Positions 52,257-61,539 are shown, numbered from the stretch's first letter. The stretch is DNA of 64,000 bases from Actinotalea subterranea (GCF_008364845.1 NZ_VTTP01000013.1:1-64000); one strand, 5' to 3'. Notes: generated by a model not told the origin, from the letters alone. Program-made: numbers and translations.

Positions 52257-53429
52257 TCAGGCGTCGGCGGAGACCGGCTGCCGGTCGAGGACCTTGTCGT
52301 AGACCGTCTCGAACATGCCGAGCGTCGCGTCGATCGCGTGCACCGCGACGAGCTCACGGCTCGCGGCTCCGCACCTCTCGCGCAGGCCCGGGTCCATCAG
52401 CAGCACCGTGAGGCAGTCGGCGAGCTCGCCGACGTCACCGGGCTCGTAGAGCTCGCCGTTGACCCCCGGGCGGACGAGGTGCGGCAGCGCCATGGCGTCG
52501 GCCGCCACGACCGGCAGGCCGGCGGCCATGGCCTCGAGCGTCACGAGACTCTGGAGCTCGGCGACCCCGGGCATGCAGAACACGTCCGCGTCGGAGTAGG
52601 CCTGCAGGAGCTCGTCGTCCGTGATGCGGCCGCGGAAGACGACCCGGTCCGCGATGCCGAGCGTGCCTGCGAGCGCGGTCCACTCGGCGCGCTTCGCGCC
52701 GTCGCCGACGACCTCCAGGCGTGCCGGCACGCCTGGAGGGAGCATCGCCACGGCGCGGAGGAGCTCGTCCACGCGCTTCTCGGGGTCGAGGCGCCCGACG
52801 AACAGGAGGGTGGGCTCGAGGCCGGGGGTGCGCGTCCGCAGCTGGTACTGGTCGGTGTCGATGCCGTTGGAGACCGCGAAGGCCTCGGTCAGCCCGGCGC
52901 GCTCCGTGAGGAGGTCGACGGCGCGCGGGGTCGGCGCGGTGACGACCTGGGCGCGGCCGTAGACGCGGCCGAGGTCCCGCCACATCCACCGGCCGATCGC
53001 GTCGCGCATGACGCGCGGGAAGGGCAGGTAGCCGACGACGTTCTCCGGCATGAGGTGGTTGGTCGCGACGAGCGGCCGGCCCTGCCGGTGCGCGGCGTTG
53101 ACGACGCCACGCCCGACGACCAGGTGCCCGTTGGTGTGCACCACGTCCGGGTCGACCTCGGCCATGATCTGCGCCGTCTCGCGGGCGGCCTCCCACGGCA
53201 TGCAGATGCGCAGGGCCTCGAGGGGGCCGTACCGCCGGGACGTCACACGGTGCACGGTGACGCCGTCGTGCACCTCGACGCCGGGCCGGCCGGTGGGTGA
53301 GGGGGCGACGACGTGGACGTCGTGCCCGCGGGCGGCGAGGCCGGCGGCAAGGCGACCGGCGAAGCGCGCGGCGCCGTTCACGTCGGGCGGGTACGTCTCT
53401 GCGCCGACGAGGATGCGGAGCGTGGTCAC
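52257..53429 (-). CDS. GT4 family glycosyltransferase
   Basis: This 390-residue GT-B enzyme starts with AETYPPDVNGAARFAGRLAAGLAARGHDVHVVAP. Its sugar-nucleotide site spans LFVGRLDPEKRVDELLRA and AELQSLVTLEAMAAGLPVVAAD. It resembles actinobacterial mannosyltransferases that build glycolipids, but the donor and acceptor are not certain. The start is GTG 53429 with GGGAG upstream. It converges with the PucR-like gene, leaving 12 bases between stops. Confidence 0.88.
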   Translation of the reverse strand: MTTLRILVGAETYPPDVNGAARFAGRLAAGLAARGHDVHVVAPSPTGRPGVEVHDGVTVHRVTSRRYGPLEALRICMPWEAARETAQIMAEVDPDVVHTNGHLVVGRGVVNAAHRQGRPLVATNHLMPENVVGYLPFPRVMRDAIGRWMWRDLGRVYGRAQVVTAPTPRAVDLLTERAGLTEAFAVSNGIDTDQYQLRTRTPGLEPTLLFVGRLDPEKRVDELLRAVAMLPPGVPARLEVVGDGAKRAEWTALAGTLGIADRVVFRGRITDDELLQAYSDADVFCMPGVAELQSLVTLEAMAAGLPVVAADAMALPHLVRPGVNGELYEPGDVGELADCLTVLLMDPGLRERCGAASRELVAVHAIDATLGMFETVYDKVLDRQPVSADA

Positions 53430-53463
53430 GGGTGGCTCCCGAGGTTGGGTGTGCTGGACAGGG

Positions 53464-54447
53464 TCATACGAGGACGGCGGCTTCCGCTCGCGCGGCGACG
53501 GCGTCGGGGTGATGGTGGGCGAGGGTCAGGACGCCCGCGGTCGCGGCGGCCGCCGCGACACCGAGCAGGGCCCAGGTGGCCACGGGCGTGGCTGTGCCCT
53601 CGCCGAGCAGGAGGGCTCCGAGCAGGACGGCCACGATCGGGTCGACGACGGTGAGACAGGCGATCACGACTTCTGGCGCCCCTGCGTGGTAGGCGTGCTG
53701 GACGAGCCAGCCTCCCACGGCCATCGAGGCGATGATGCCGGTTGCGGCGCCGAGCATCGGCGGGTCGAGGATTCCGACGTCACCGGCGGCCACGGCCTGG
53801 GACATGACCCGCACGAGCGTGGACACGAGGCCGAACGCCGACGCACCGGCCATCGCGAGCGCGACGCAGCGGCCGGTGCCGGACCTGGTGAGCCCCACGA
53901 GCGTGAGCGTCGCGACGACGGCGGCCACGCACGCCCCGGCCACGAGCGTCGCGCCCCCGGTCGGTGAGTGGCTCGCGGCGGAGCCGGCGGACAGCACGAC
54001 GAAGACCGCGACACCGACGATGCTCACGGCGGCGCCTGCCATGACGCCGTGCGGCGGACGGCGGCGCAGGCGTGCCGCTGAGATGAGCACCGCCATCGGG
54101 ACGGCGAGGACGCCGATCGGCTGGACCACGCGGAGCGGCGCCATGAGCAGGGCGAGGGCGTGGACGCCGGCCCCGGCCCCGGCGAGGCCGAGCCCGGCGA
54201 GCCACCGCGGGTGCCGCATGACGGCGAGCAGGTGGCGCACCGACATGGTCGCGCCGCCGCGCGCGGGGGCCGTGCCCGTCGTGGCGTCCTGCGAGGTGCC
54301 GTCGTCCGGTGCTGCGGGGCGGGCGTCGCCGTCGTGGTGCCCGGTGCGCACGGCGTGGTGCTGGAGCGCGGACGAGGCCGCGAAGAACGCGGCGCCCAGG
54401 AGGGCGAGCAGGATGGCGCCGGCGTGGCTGCCGATGGCGTCCCCCAC
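53464..54447 (-). CDS. DMT-superfamily membrane protein
   Basis: This 327-residue protein has about nine membrane helices arranged as two EamA-like halves, with a hydrophilic 30-residue loop after the first helix (HHDGDARPAAPDDGTSQ). The segment VVDPIVAVLLGALLLGEG near the end is the usual DMT signature. It sits between two glycosyltransferase genes and may move a glycolipid precursor or metabolite. The substrate is unknown. Confidence 0.8.
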   Translation of the reverse strand: MGDAIGSHAGAILLALLGAAFFAASSALQHHAVRTGHHDGDARPAAPDDGTSQDATTGTAPARGGATMSVRHLLAVMRHPRWLAGLGLAGAGAGVHALALLMAPLRVVQPIGVLAVPMAVLISAARLRRRPPHGVMAGAAVSIVGVAVFVVLSAGSAASHSPTGGATLVAGACVAAVVATLTLVGLTRSGTGRCVALAMAGASAFGLVSTLVRVMSQAVAAGDVGILDPPMLGAATGIIASMAVGGWLVQHAYHAGAPEVVIACLTVVDPIVAVLLGALLLGEGTATPVATWALLGVAAAAATAGVLTLAHHHPDAVAARAEAAVLV

Positions 54448-54628
54448 TCAGCGTCCCAGGCCCGGTGCCGTGCGCGCCGCCACCACGACGCGGGCGCCGT
54501 GGGAGGGGCGCGGCCGGTGCGGACGAACCGTCGGGACCGGCGGGGGCGTCAGGGGTCGGCGCGAGGTGCCGGTGCTCGTCGTCATGGGACAACGGTGACA
54601 GGTCGGAGCGGCCCCCGTACATCCGGGT

Positions 54629-54651
54629 GTCCCCCCACCCGTCCGGGGGAC
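54629..54651. promoter_or_regulatory. Inverted repeat in the divergent promoter region
   Basis: GTCCCCC and GGGGGAC flank a nine-base spacer in the 285-base region between the DMT gene and the hydrolase gene. Nothing else in this stretch looks like a gene. It may be an operator for either unit. Confidence 0.35.
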
Positions 54652-54732
54652 AACCCCCGGGTCTTCTTCAGGGTGCGTGTACGACCTCAGGACGACGTCG
54701 CGGGCCGGGCAGGGTCGTTACGCTCTGCGGCG

Positions 54733-55644
54733 ATGCCCCGCCAGAGCCCGGTCCCCTCTCCGTACGCCTCCCTCGTCGCCGCCACGCGCGTGCGCCGGGA
54801 GGAGGTCGTGCTGCGCGGCGCGCGTACGCACCTGTGGGTGTACGGGCCGGACGAGGGGCCCTGCGTCGTCTTCCTGCACGGGTACCGCGGCGACCATCAC
54901 GGGCTCGAGCCGATCGTCGCGCACCTCACGGGGCTGCGTGTGGTGGTGCCCGACCTGCCGGGCTTCGGCGCGTCCGCGCCGCTGCCGGACGCGGTGCACG
55001 ACGTCGCCGGCTACGCCGGGTGGGCGCGTGACCTGCTGCGGGCCGTCGACCCCGCCGGTGACGCCGTCCTCGCCGGTCACTCGTTCGGGTCGATCGTCGC
55101 GACGGCCGCCCTCGCGGCACCGGACGCACCGCGGGTGCGCGGGCTCGTGCTCGTCAACCCGATCGCGACCGCCGCGCTCGCCGGGCGGCGCCGCCTGGCG
55201 ACCCGGGCGACGGTGCTCCTGCACCACCTCGCGGGCCGAGGTCCGCGAGGCGCAGGGACGTGGGTCCTGCGGCACCCCGCCATGACCCGCGGCGCGAGCA
55301 TCCTCATGGCGACGACGACGGACCGCGTGCTGCGTCGGTGGATCCATGAGGAGCACGACCGCTACTTCTCCGCGTTCGCGGACCGGCGCACCCTCCTCGA
55401 GGCGTTCGACGCGTCGGTGTCGGGTGACGTCGCGTCGTCGGCGCCGCACGTCGGGGTCCCGACGCTCCTGGTCGCGGGGGAGCGGGACGAGCTCGCGCCG
55501 CCCGCCGGGCAGCGGCTCCTGCTCGACCTCTTCGCGGACGCGAGCCTCGTGATGCTGCCCGGCGTCGGGCACCTGACGCACTACGAGGCGCCCGACGGCG
55601 TGGCCCGCGAGGTGCGGCGCTTCGTCCTGGACCTGACCCGGTGA
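54733..55644 (+). CDS. Alpha/beta hydrolase
   Basis: This 303-residue protein has the FLHGYRG oxyanion region, nucleophile S117 in LAGHSFGS, an Asp in VAGERDELAPP and His in GVGHLTHYE. The ATG at 54733 has no ribosome site but has a TTACGCT segment about ten bases upstream, so translation may be leaderless. Its stop overlaps the glycosyltransferase start in GTGA. It may act on a lipid or glycolipid in the same pathway. Confidence 0.85.
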   Translation: MPRQSPVPSPYASLVAATRVRREEVVLRGARTHLWVYGPDEGPCVVFLHGYRGDHHGLEPIVAHLTGLRVVVPDLPGFGASAPLPDAVHDVAGYAGWARDLLRAVDPAGDAVLAGHSFGSIVATAALAAPDAPRVRGLVLVNPIATAALAGRRRLATRATVLLHHLAGRGPRGAGTWVLRHPAMTRGASILMATTTDRVLRRWIHEEHDRYFSAFADRRTLLEAFDASVSGDVASSAPHVGVPTLLVAGERDELAPPAGQRLLLDLFADASLVMLPGVGHLTHYEAPDGVAREVRRFVLDLTR

Positions 55645-56732
55645 GAGCGTTCGTCGACTGCCGCTACGTGCGGGTGGGCCGGCACGACGGCATCAGCCGC
55701 TACACGGCTGGCCTCGTCGCCGAGCTGGCGCGGCTGGTGCCGGTGGAGCTGCTCGTGAGCGACGAGCGACAGCGCGCCCACCTGCCGGACCTGCCGTGGC
55801 ACCTGATCAGCGCCCCGACGAGCTGGCGTGAGCCGTTCGTGGCGCGTCAGGTGCGCCGGCTGCGTCCCGACGTCGTCTTCAGCCCGATGCAGACGATGGG
55901 CTCCTGGGGCCGCGACTACGGCCTGGTGCTGACGCTGCACGACCTCATCTACTACCGGAACCCGACGCCGCCGAGGGACCTGCCGGCACCGGTTCGCGCG
56001 CTGTGGCGTGCCTTCCACCTCGCGTGGTGGCCGCAACGGCTGCTGCTGAACCGGGCCGATCACGTGGTCACGGTGTCCCGGACGACGCAGGACCTCATCG
56101 CGCGGCACCGGCTGACGCGGCGCCCGGTCACGGTCGTGACGAACGCCGCCGACCCCGTGCCGCCGGGTGAGGCGACGCGCCGTGAGCTGCCGACGGGTGC
56201 GCTCGTCTACATGGGCTCGTTCATGCCGTACAAGAACGTCGAGACGCTCGTCCGGGCGGCGGCGCTGCTCCCGGGCCACGAGCTCCACCTGATGAGCCCG
56301 CTGCCGGCGGCCGCGCGCGAGCGCCTCGGAGCGCTCGCGGGAGCGGGGGGGCTCGTGTTCCACGACGGTGCGTCGGACGCGGAGTACCGCCGGGTGCTGC
56401 GTGGTGCGACGGCGCTCCTCTCGGCGTCGCGTGACGAGGGTTTCGGCATCCCGCTCGTCGAGGCGATGGCGCTCGGGACGCCCGTGGTGGTCAGCGACAT
56501 CCCGGTCTTCCGTGAGGTGGGGGGCGACGCGGGGACGTACGTGGCCGCGGACGACCCAGAGGGTTTCGCGCGGGCGGTCCGTGAGCTGGACGACCCGGTG
56601 GAGTGGGACCGCCGCTCGGCCGCGTCGCGGCTCCAGGCGGCCCGCTTCGACTGGGGGACGTCGGCGGGGGTGCTCGCCGAGCTGCTGACACGGGTGGCGG
56701 GCGAGCGGCGGAGGTCTGCCTCAAGGGCGTAG
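55641..56732 (+). CDS. GT4 family glycosyltransferase
   Basis: This 363-residue GT-B enzyme has LTLHDLIYYRNPTPPRDLP in the N-terminal half. The donor site is GALVYMGSFMPYKNVETLVRA and SRDEGFGIPLVEAMALGTPVVVSD, the EX7E motif of GT4. The GTG start overlaps the hydrolase stop. With the divergent GT4 at 52257 it suggests stepwise assembly of a glycoconjugate. Confidence 0.9.
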   Translation: MRAFVDCRYVRVGRHDGISRYTAGLVAELARLVPVELLVSDERQRAHLPDLPWHLISAPTSWREPFVARQVRRLRPDVVFSPMQTMGSWGRDYGLVLTLHDLIYYRNPTPPRDLPAPVRALWRAFHLAWWPQRLLLNRADHVVTVSRTTQDLIARHRLTRRPVTVVTNAADPVPPGEATRRELPTGALVYMGSFMPYKNVETLVRAAALLPGHELHLMSPLPAAARERLGALAGAGGLVFHDGASDAEYRRVLRGATALLSASRDEGFGIPLVEAMALGTPVVVSDIPVFREVGGDAGTYVAADDPEGFARAVRELDDPVEWDRRSAASRLQAARFDWGTSAGVLAELLTRVAGERRRSASRA

Positions 56733-56744
56733 GTGCCGTCCTAC
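56729..56744. promoter_or_regulatory. Operator-like repeat and leaderless promoter of the TetR gene
   Basis: GTAGG and CCTAC flank TGCCGT over the end of the glycosyltransferase gene. A TAGGCT hexamer (56751-56756) follows, six bases before the TetR ATG, fitting a leaderless -10. The dyad is placed where an autorepressing TetR dimer would bind. Confidence 0.5.
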
Positions 56745-56762
56745 ATGCTTTAGGCTGGGGGC

Positions 56763-57335
56763 ATGGCACGTGCCCCGCTGACCGCCGCGCTCGTCGTCGC
56801 CGAGGCCGCAGCGCTCGCGGACGAGGCGGGCTTCGACGCCGTGACCCTGTCCGAGGTCGCCCGCCGCCTCGGCGTGCGGACCCCCAGCCTCTACTCGCAC
56901 GTGCGGGACCTCGCCGCGCTGCGTGACGGGATCACCGACCTCGCGCTGCGCGACCTCGCGGACCGCATCGCGCTCGGCGTCGCCGGGCGCTCGGGGCGTG
57001 CCGCGCTCGAGGGCCTCGCCGACGCCCACCGGACCTTCGCCCGGGAGCGGCCCGGACGGTGGGGCTCGCTCCAGCGCCGGGCAGGGCCCGCCGCCGTCGG
57101 GGCGGACGGTGCGCGGGCCGTCGTCGCGCTGACCGACGCCGTGCTCGGCGGCTACGGGCTGCCGCCCGACGAGCGCGTGCACGCGACCCGGCTGCTCGGC
57201 AGCACCATCAACGGCTACCTGACGCTCGAGGGCATCGGGAGCTTCGCGCACAGCAGCCCGCCCCCGCAGGCGTCGTGGGACCGCATCCTCGACGCGCTCG
57301 ACGCCGTCCTGCGGGCCTGGCCCGCACGCACCTGA
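56763..57335 (+). CDS. TetR family regulator with WHG-type C-terminal domain
   Basis: This 190-residue protein has an N-terminal TetR helix-turn-helix (TLSEVARRLGVRTPSLYSHVRDLAALRDGI) and a C-terminal domain of the WHG type (DERVHATRLLGSTINGYLTLEGIGSF). It is followed after 14 bases by an SGNH hydrolase gene, which it may control together with itself. Confidence 0.9.
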   Translation: MARAPLTAALVVAEAAALADEAGFDAVTLSEVARRLGVRTPSLYSHVRDLAALRDGITDLALRDLADRIALGVAGRSGRAALEGLADAHRTFARERPGRWGSLQRRAGPAAVGADGARAVVALTDAVLGGYGLPPDERVHATRLLGSTINGYLTLEGIGSFAHSSPPPQASWDRILDALDAVLRAWPART

Positions 57336-57349
57336 ACCGAGAGGTCGTC

Positions 57350-58501
57350 ATGATCGCCACACCCGTCACGCAGGCACTCGTCCGCGGCGTCGCCGAGCTC
57401 GAGCCCACCGCCCGCGGGCTGCGCCCGCACCGCCTGCCGGCGTGGGTCCGCGCACAGCTCCCCGACCCCCAGCTCCTCATGGTCGAGGCCCAGCCCTCGG
57501 GCGTCCGGCTGGCCCTGGTGACCGCCGCGCGGCGCGTCGAGCTCGTCACCCACCCGTCGCGGGTCGCGTACCGCGGGGCCGACCGTCCGCGCGGGAGCAT
57601 CGACCTCGTCGTCGACGGCCGCGTCGCCGGCAGCCAGGTGCTGGCCGGCGGGGACGTCGTCGTCGTGGACCTCATGACGGGTGCGGGTGAGCACGTCCCG
57701 GGGGCCCCGCACACCACGGTGTTCGACGACCTCCCGGCCGGCGAGAAGGTCGTCGAGCTGTGGCTCCCGCACAACGAGTCCGTCGAGCTGGTCGAGCTGC
57801 GCACGGACGCGCCCGTCGCGCCGGCCCCGCAGGACCGGCGCGTGTGGCTGCACCACGGGAGCTCGATCAGCCACGGGTCGAACGCGGCGACGCCGACCGG
57901 CACCTGGCCGGCGGTCGCCGCACGCCTGGGCGGTGTCGAGCTCCACAACCTGGGCTTCGGCGGCGGCGCGCTCGTCGACCCGGCCGTGGCGCGCGTCATG
58001 CGCGACACACCCGCCGACCTCGTGAGCGTCAAGCTCGGGATCAACGTGGTCAACGCCGACGCGATGCGGCTCCGCTCGTTCGTGCCTGCCGTCCACGGCT
58101 TCCTCGACACGATCCGTGACGGCCACCCGGACGTCCCGCTCGTGCTCGTCACGCCGATCTTCTGCCCCATCCACGAGGACACCCCGGGTCCGGGAGCGGT
58201 CGACCCCGCCTCGCTCGGGACCGGACAGGTCACCTTCACCGCGACGGGTCGGCCGGGGGACACCGCGCAGGGACGCCTCACGCTCCGCGTGATCCGTGAC
58301 GCCCTCGCGTCCGTCGTCGAACGGCGCGGGGAGGACCCGAACCTGCACCTCCTCGACGGCACCGCGCTGTACGGCGAGCGCGATGCCGCGGCCCACCCCC
58401 TGCCCGACGCCCTGCACCCCGACGCGGCGACGCACCGGCTGATCGGGGAGCGGTTCGCGGCCCACGCGTTCGCGACGAGCGGCCCGTTCGCCGCCGGGTG
58501 A
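57350..58501 (+). CDS. SGNH/GDSL hydrolase with N-terminal beta-rich domain
   Basis: This 383-residue protein has a 160-residue N-terminal beta-rich domain followed by an SGNH domain: block I HHGSSISHGS (S172 as likely nucleophile), block III GINVVN (N232) and a late DALHPD (catalytic Asp/His). The layout resembles esterases that act on acylated carbohydrates. There is no signal peptide. The ATG follows GAGAGG. Its TetR neighbour suggests inducible expression. Confidence 0.85.
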   Translation: MIATPVTQALVRGVAELEPTARGLRPHRLPAWVRAQLPDPQLLMVEAQPSGVRLALVTAARRVELVTHPSRVAYRGADRPRGSIDLVVDGRVAGSQVLAGGDVVVVDLMTGAGEHVPGAPHTTVFDDLPAGEKVVELWLPHNESVELVELRTDAPVAPAPQDRRVWLHHGSSISHGSNAATPTGTWPAVAARLGGVELHNLGFGGGALVDPAVARVMRDTPADLVSVKLGINVVNADAMRLRSFVPAVHGFLDTIRDGHPDVPLVLVTPIFCPIHEDTPGPGAVDPASLGTGQVTFTATGRPGDTAQGRLTLRVIRDALASVVERRGEDPNLHLLDGTALYGERDAAAHPLPDALHPDAATHRLIGERFAAHAFATSGPFAAG

Positions 58502-58512
58502 GGTGCCCCGGC

Positions 58513-58575
58513 GCTACGCCTCCCCGGCGAGCCGCCACGCGTCCCCGGCGAGTCGCTACGCCTCCCCGGCGAGCC
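58513..58575. repeat. Three tandem 21-base repeats at the 3' end of the propeller hydrolase gene
   Basis: Units 58513-58533, 58534-58554 and 58555-58575 follow one another; the first and third are identical and the middle differs at three positions. The third unit carries the last codons and stop of the hydrolase on the minus strand, so two extra copies of its end lie downstream of the stop. This points to slippage or unequal exchange. Confidence 0.8.
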
Positions 58576-59500
58576 GCAGCGTGTCGCCGTCGCGCACCAC
58601 GGGCAGGGGATCGGTGATCTCGCCGACGAACCGCCCGTCCTCGATGTCCCGGAACCCGATGAGCGCCCACCGGCCGTCCACGTCCTGCACCAGGCGCGCG
58701 GCGTACAGGCTGGGGTGGTCGAAGGTCCGCGCGCGGGACAGGTCCCAGGGCCCGAGCAGCGACTCGCCGGGCGCGGCCCACATGCCGCCGACGCCCCACG
58801 CCGCCTGACGCTCGGGCGCGGCCTGCGCGGGCCAGCAGCAGAAGAGCAGGAAGGCCTGCCCCTCGACCTCCACGACCTGCGGGACCTCCATCTGGCCGAA
58901 CCCCGCGGGGGCCGAGAGCGGGGCCTGCACGGTCCACGTCTCCAGGTCCGGGCTGGTGGCGTGCCCGATGACGCTGCGGCCGGCCGGGTCGCCCGTCCGC
59001 GCGCGGGCGGTGACCAGCATGTGCCAGCCGTCGCCACCGGGGTCGGCGACGACCCAGGGGTCGCGCCACGCCTCGTCGAACCACGCCTCGCCGTCGTACT
59101 TCTCGTACCAGCGCGGGTCGGCCTCGCAGACGGGCCCCGGCATGCGGTGCCACGTCGTGAGGTCGTCGGAGCGGGCGACGCCCACGCGCTGGATAAGGCC
59201 CCGCTCGGCTCGGCTGACCCCCGTGTAGAAGAGGCGCCAGCTCCCGTCCGGTGCCTGCACCGTGGAGCCGGTCCAGGTCGCCTGGTCGTCCCACGCCGGG
59301 GCGTCGGCCGTGACGAGCGCGTCGGGCAGGAGGTCCCACGTGCGCAGGTCGGTCGAGCGTGCGTGCCCGATGGACGCGCGCTGGTGGCGCCGGTCCGGGT
59401 CGTGCAGCGCACGGGACGCCCGGAGGAAGAACAGGTGGTGGTGCGTGCCGTCCCAGGCGGGCCAGCTGTCCCACACCCAGTGGTCGGTGAGTCTCAGCAC
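58556..59500 (-). CDS. GH32/GH68-type five-bladed beta-propeller glycosidase
   Basis: This 314-residue enzyme has the three acidic residues of the GH-J/F propeller families: D11 in WDSWPAW, RDP (146-148) and E205 in EVPQVV. A small propeller without the GH32 C-terminal sandwich suggests a sucrose- or fructan-like hydrolase or a related GH43-like activity. No signal peptide is present, so it acts inside the cell. The GTG at 59500 is seven bases after the permease stop. It is the last gene of the importer operon. Confidence 0.82.
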   Translation of the reverse strand: MLRLTDHWVWDSWPAWDGTHHHLFFLRASRALHDPDRRHQRASIGHARSTDLRTWDLLPDALVTADAPAWDDQATWTGSTVQAPDGSWRLFYTGVSRAERGLIQRVGVARSDDLTTWHRMPGPVCEADPRWYEKYDGEAWFDEAWRDPWVVADPGGDGWHMLVTARARTGDPAGRSVIGHATSPDLETWTVQAPLSAPAGFGQMEVPQVVEVEGQAFLLFCCWPAQAAPERQAAWGVGGMWAAPGESLLGPWDLSRARTFDHPSLYAARLVQDVDGRWALIGFRDIEDGRFVGEITDPLPVVRDGDTLRLAGEA

Positions 59501-59507
59501 GATCTCG

Positions 59508-60449
59508 TCATCCCTTCACGCCGGAGGAGGCGATGCTGCTGACGAACGCGCGCTGGAACGCCAGGAACATCACGAGGACCGGCAGGGTGATCAGGGAGGT
59601 GTACGCCATGACCTCGCCCCACGCCGGGTTGACCTGGAAGAAGTACTGCATGCCGACCATGACCGGCCGGAGCTCCTCCTGCTGGACCACCATGAGCGGC
59701 CACAGGTACTGGTTCCACGCGGGCAGGAAGGTCAGGATCGCGACGGTCGCGAACGCCGGCCCGGACAACGGCACGATGATCTTGCGGTAGATGGTGAACC
59801 ACCCCGCGCCGTCGATCCGCGCGGCCTCGTCGAACGACTTCGGGATCGTGGAGAAGTACTGCGTGAACAGGAAGATCGAGAACGCGTTCGCGATGAACGG
59901 GACGATCTGCACGTGGTAGGAGTTCAGCCAGCCGAAGTCGTACATGGGCAGGCCGTCCTCGATCACGATGGTCGGCAGCTTCGACACCCAGTAGACCATC
60001 GGGATCGCGATGGTCTCGAAGGGGACGATCAGGGTCGCGATGATCACGGTGAGCAGGACCTTGCGGCCCCGCCACTCGAGGCGGGACAGCGCGAACCCGG
60101 CCATGCTGTTGACGATCACGCCGAGGCCCACGATGAGCACGGTGACGAGCACCGAGTTGAGCAGGAACCGGGCGACCGGCACCCGCTCGAACACGCCCAC
60201 GTAGTTGTCCGTGCTGATGTCGCCCACGGGCAGGAAGGCCTGCGGCGAGTCGATGTCACCGAGGATCTGGGCGTCCGGCTTGAGGCTCGAGACGAACATG
60301 AAGACCAGCGGGAACAGGAAGAACAGGGCGAGCAGGACCATCGGCAGGTAGCCGAGGACCTTCCGGCGGCGGCCGCGTCGGCCGGCCTCGGCGCTGCGGA
60401 CCCTGGGCGCCTCCCGGCGCGGTGCACCGGTGGTGGTCGTTGCGCTCAT
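59508..60449 (-). CDS. Sugar ABC transporter permease (MalG type, propeller-hydrolase locus)
   Basis: This 313-residue permease has a 30-residue Arg-rich cytoplasmic tail, six membrane helices and the EAA loop SFDEAARIDGAGWFTIYRKIIVP. The ATG at 60449 follows GAAGGA. Only two bases separate it from the preceding permease gene. It is the second channel subunit of the fourth importer. Confidence 0.92.
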   Translation of the reverse strand: MSATTTTGAPRREAPRVRSAEAGRRGRRRKVLGYLPMVLLALFFLFPLVFMFVSSLKPDAQILGDIDSPQAFLPVGDISTDNYVGVFERVPVARFLLNSVLVTVLIVGLGVIVNSMAGFALSRLEWRGRKVLLTVIIATLIVPFETIAIPMVYWVSKLPTIVIEDGLPMYDFGWLNSYHVQIVPFIANAFSIFLFTQYFSTIPKSFDEAARIDGAGWFTIYRKIIVPLSGPAFATVAILTFLPAWNQYLWPLMVVQQEELRPVMVGMQYFFQVNPAWGEVMAYTSLITLPVLVMFLAFQRAFVSSIASSGVKG

Positions 60450-60451
60450 GG

Positions 60452-61414
60452 TCAGTCCTTCTCTCGGGTCAGGAACCGCTGGATCAGCGCCACGACCAGC
60501 ACGATGACGAAGAAGATCAGCGAGATGGCGGCGCCGTAGCCGGTCTCCTGCTCGCGGTAGCCCTTGCGCACCGCGTGGTAGACGAGCGTGGTGGTGGAGT
60601 CGCGCGGGCCGCCCTGGGTCATGACGTCGATCTGCACGAAGAGCCCGAGCGCGGCGATCGTGATCGTCACGAGGATGAAGACCATGGTCGAGCGCAGCCC
60701 GGGCCACGTGACGTCCTTGAACTGCTGCCACGCGTTGGCGCCGTCCATGCGGGCGGCCTCGTAGAGCTCCTCGGGGATGGTCTGCAGCCCCGACAGCCAG
60801 ATGATCATGTGGAAGCCGACGGCCTGCCAGATGGACAGGACGATGATCGCGCCGAGCGCCGTGTCCGGGTTGCCGAGCCAGTCGGTGCCCTGCGACGCGC
60901 CGAACGTGATCGTGTCGATCATCGAGTTGATGAGGCCGTCGCCCTGGTACATGAAGTCCCAGAGGATCGAGATGACCACGATCGACGTGACCACGGGGAC
61001 GAAGAAGATGACCCGGAACCACGTCACGCCCTTGAGCTTCTGGTTGACGAGGATCGCCATGACCAGACCGAGCCCCGCCTGGAGCGGGACGACGACGGCC
61101 GCGAAGACGAAGGTGTTGACCAGCGAACGCACGAAGGTGGGGTCGCTGGTGAAGGCTCGGACGAAGTTGTCCAGCCCGACGAACCGCGGCGGGTTCGGCG
61201 AGATCAGCCGGGCGTTGGTGAACGAGAGCCCGAAGGCCAGGAGCACCGGGACGACGAGGAAGAGGACGAGCAGGACGGTCGCCGGGGCGACCATCCAGTA
61301 GGCGGAGCGGTTGCCCTCGCGCGCGCCGCGGGCGGCACGCCGTCGTCGGGCGCCGGCGCGGGCCTCGCGCAGGGGCAGGCCGTGGGTCTCGACCTGCTGG
61401 GTGGGGACGGTCAT
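60452..61414 (-). CDS. Sugar ABC transporter permease (MalF type, propeller-hydrolase locus)
   Basis: This 320-residue permease has an Arg-rich N-terminal tail, six membrane helices and the EAA loop ELYEAARMDGANAWQQFKDVTWP. I chose ATG 61414, with GGAACGGA at a normal distance; an in-frame ATG at 61423 would overlap that site. Two strong hairpins separate it from the binding-protein gene. Confidence 0.9.
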   Translation of the reverse strand: MTVPTQQVETHGLPLREARAGARRRRAARGAREGNRSAYWMVAPATVLLVLFLVVPVLLAFGLSFTNARLISPNPPRFVGLDNFVRAFTSDPTFVRSLVNTFVFAAVVVPLQAGLGLVMAILVNQKLKGVTWFRVIFFVPVVTSIVVISILWDFMYQGDGLINSMIDTITFGASQGTDWLGNPDTALGAIIVLSIWQAVGFHMIIWLSGLQTIPEELYEAARMDGANAWQQFKDVTWPGLRSTMVFILVTITIAALGLFVQIDVMTQGGPRDSTTTLVYHAVRKGYREQETGYGAAISLIFFVIVLVVALIQRFLTREKD

Positions 61415-61461
61415 GGTGCACATCCGTTCCGGCGGCCGGGGGCGACAACGCAGCCCTCGGT

Positions 61462-61494
61462 GGCCCCTCGACGCCCGGAGGGGTCGAGGGGGCC
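61462..61494 (-). terminator. Intercistronic hairpin 1 between binding protein and permease
   Basis: An 11-base arm pairs with 61483-61494 with one extra G. It lies downstream of the binding-protein stop on the minus strand. With the next hairpin it forms a pair of stable stems that probably reduces transcription into the permease genes or stabilises the upstream message. Confidence 0.6.
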
Positions 61495-61497
61495 GCC

Positions 61498-61520
61498 GGC
61501 CGGGGCCTGCCGCCCCGGCC
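61498..61520 (-). terminator. Intercistronic hairpin 2 between binding protein and permease
   Basis: GGCCGGGGC and GCCCCGGCC pair perfectly around CTGCC, 20 bases after the binding-protein stop on the minus strand. It is the first of the two stems met by the polymerase. Confidence 0.65.
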
Positions 61521-61539
61521 GCCGTTCAGGACGGTCGGC

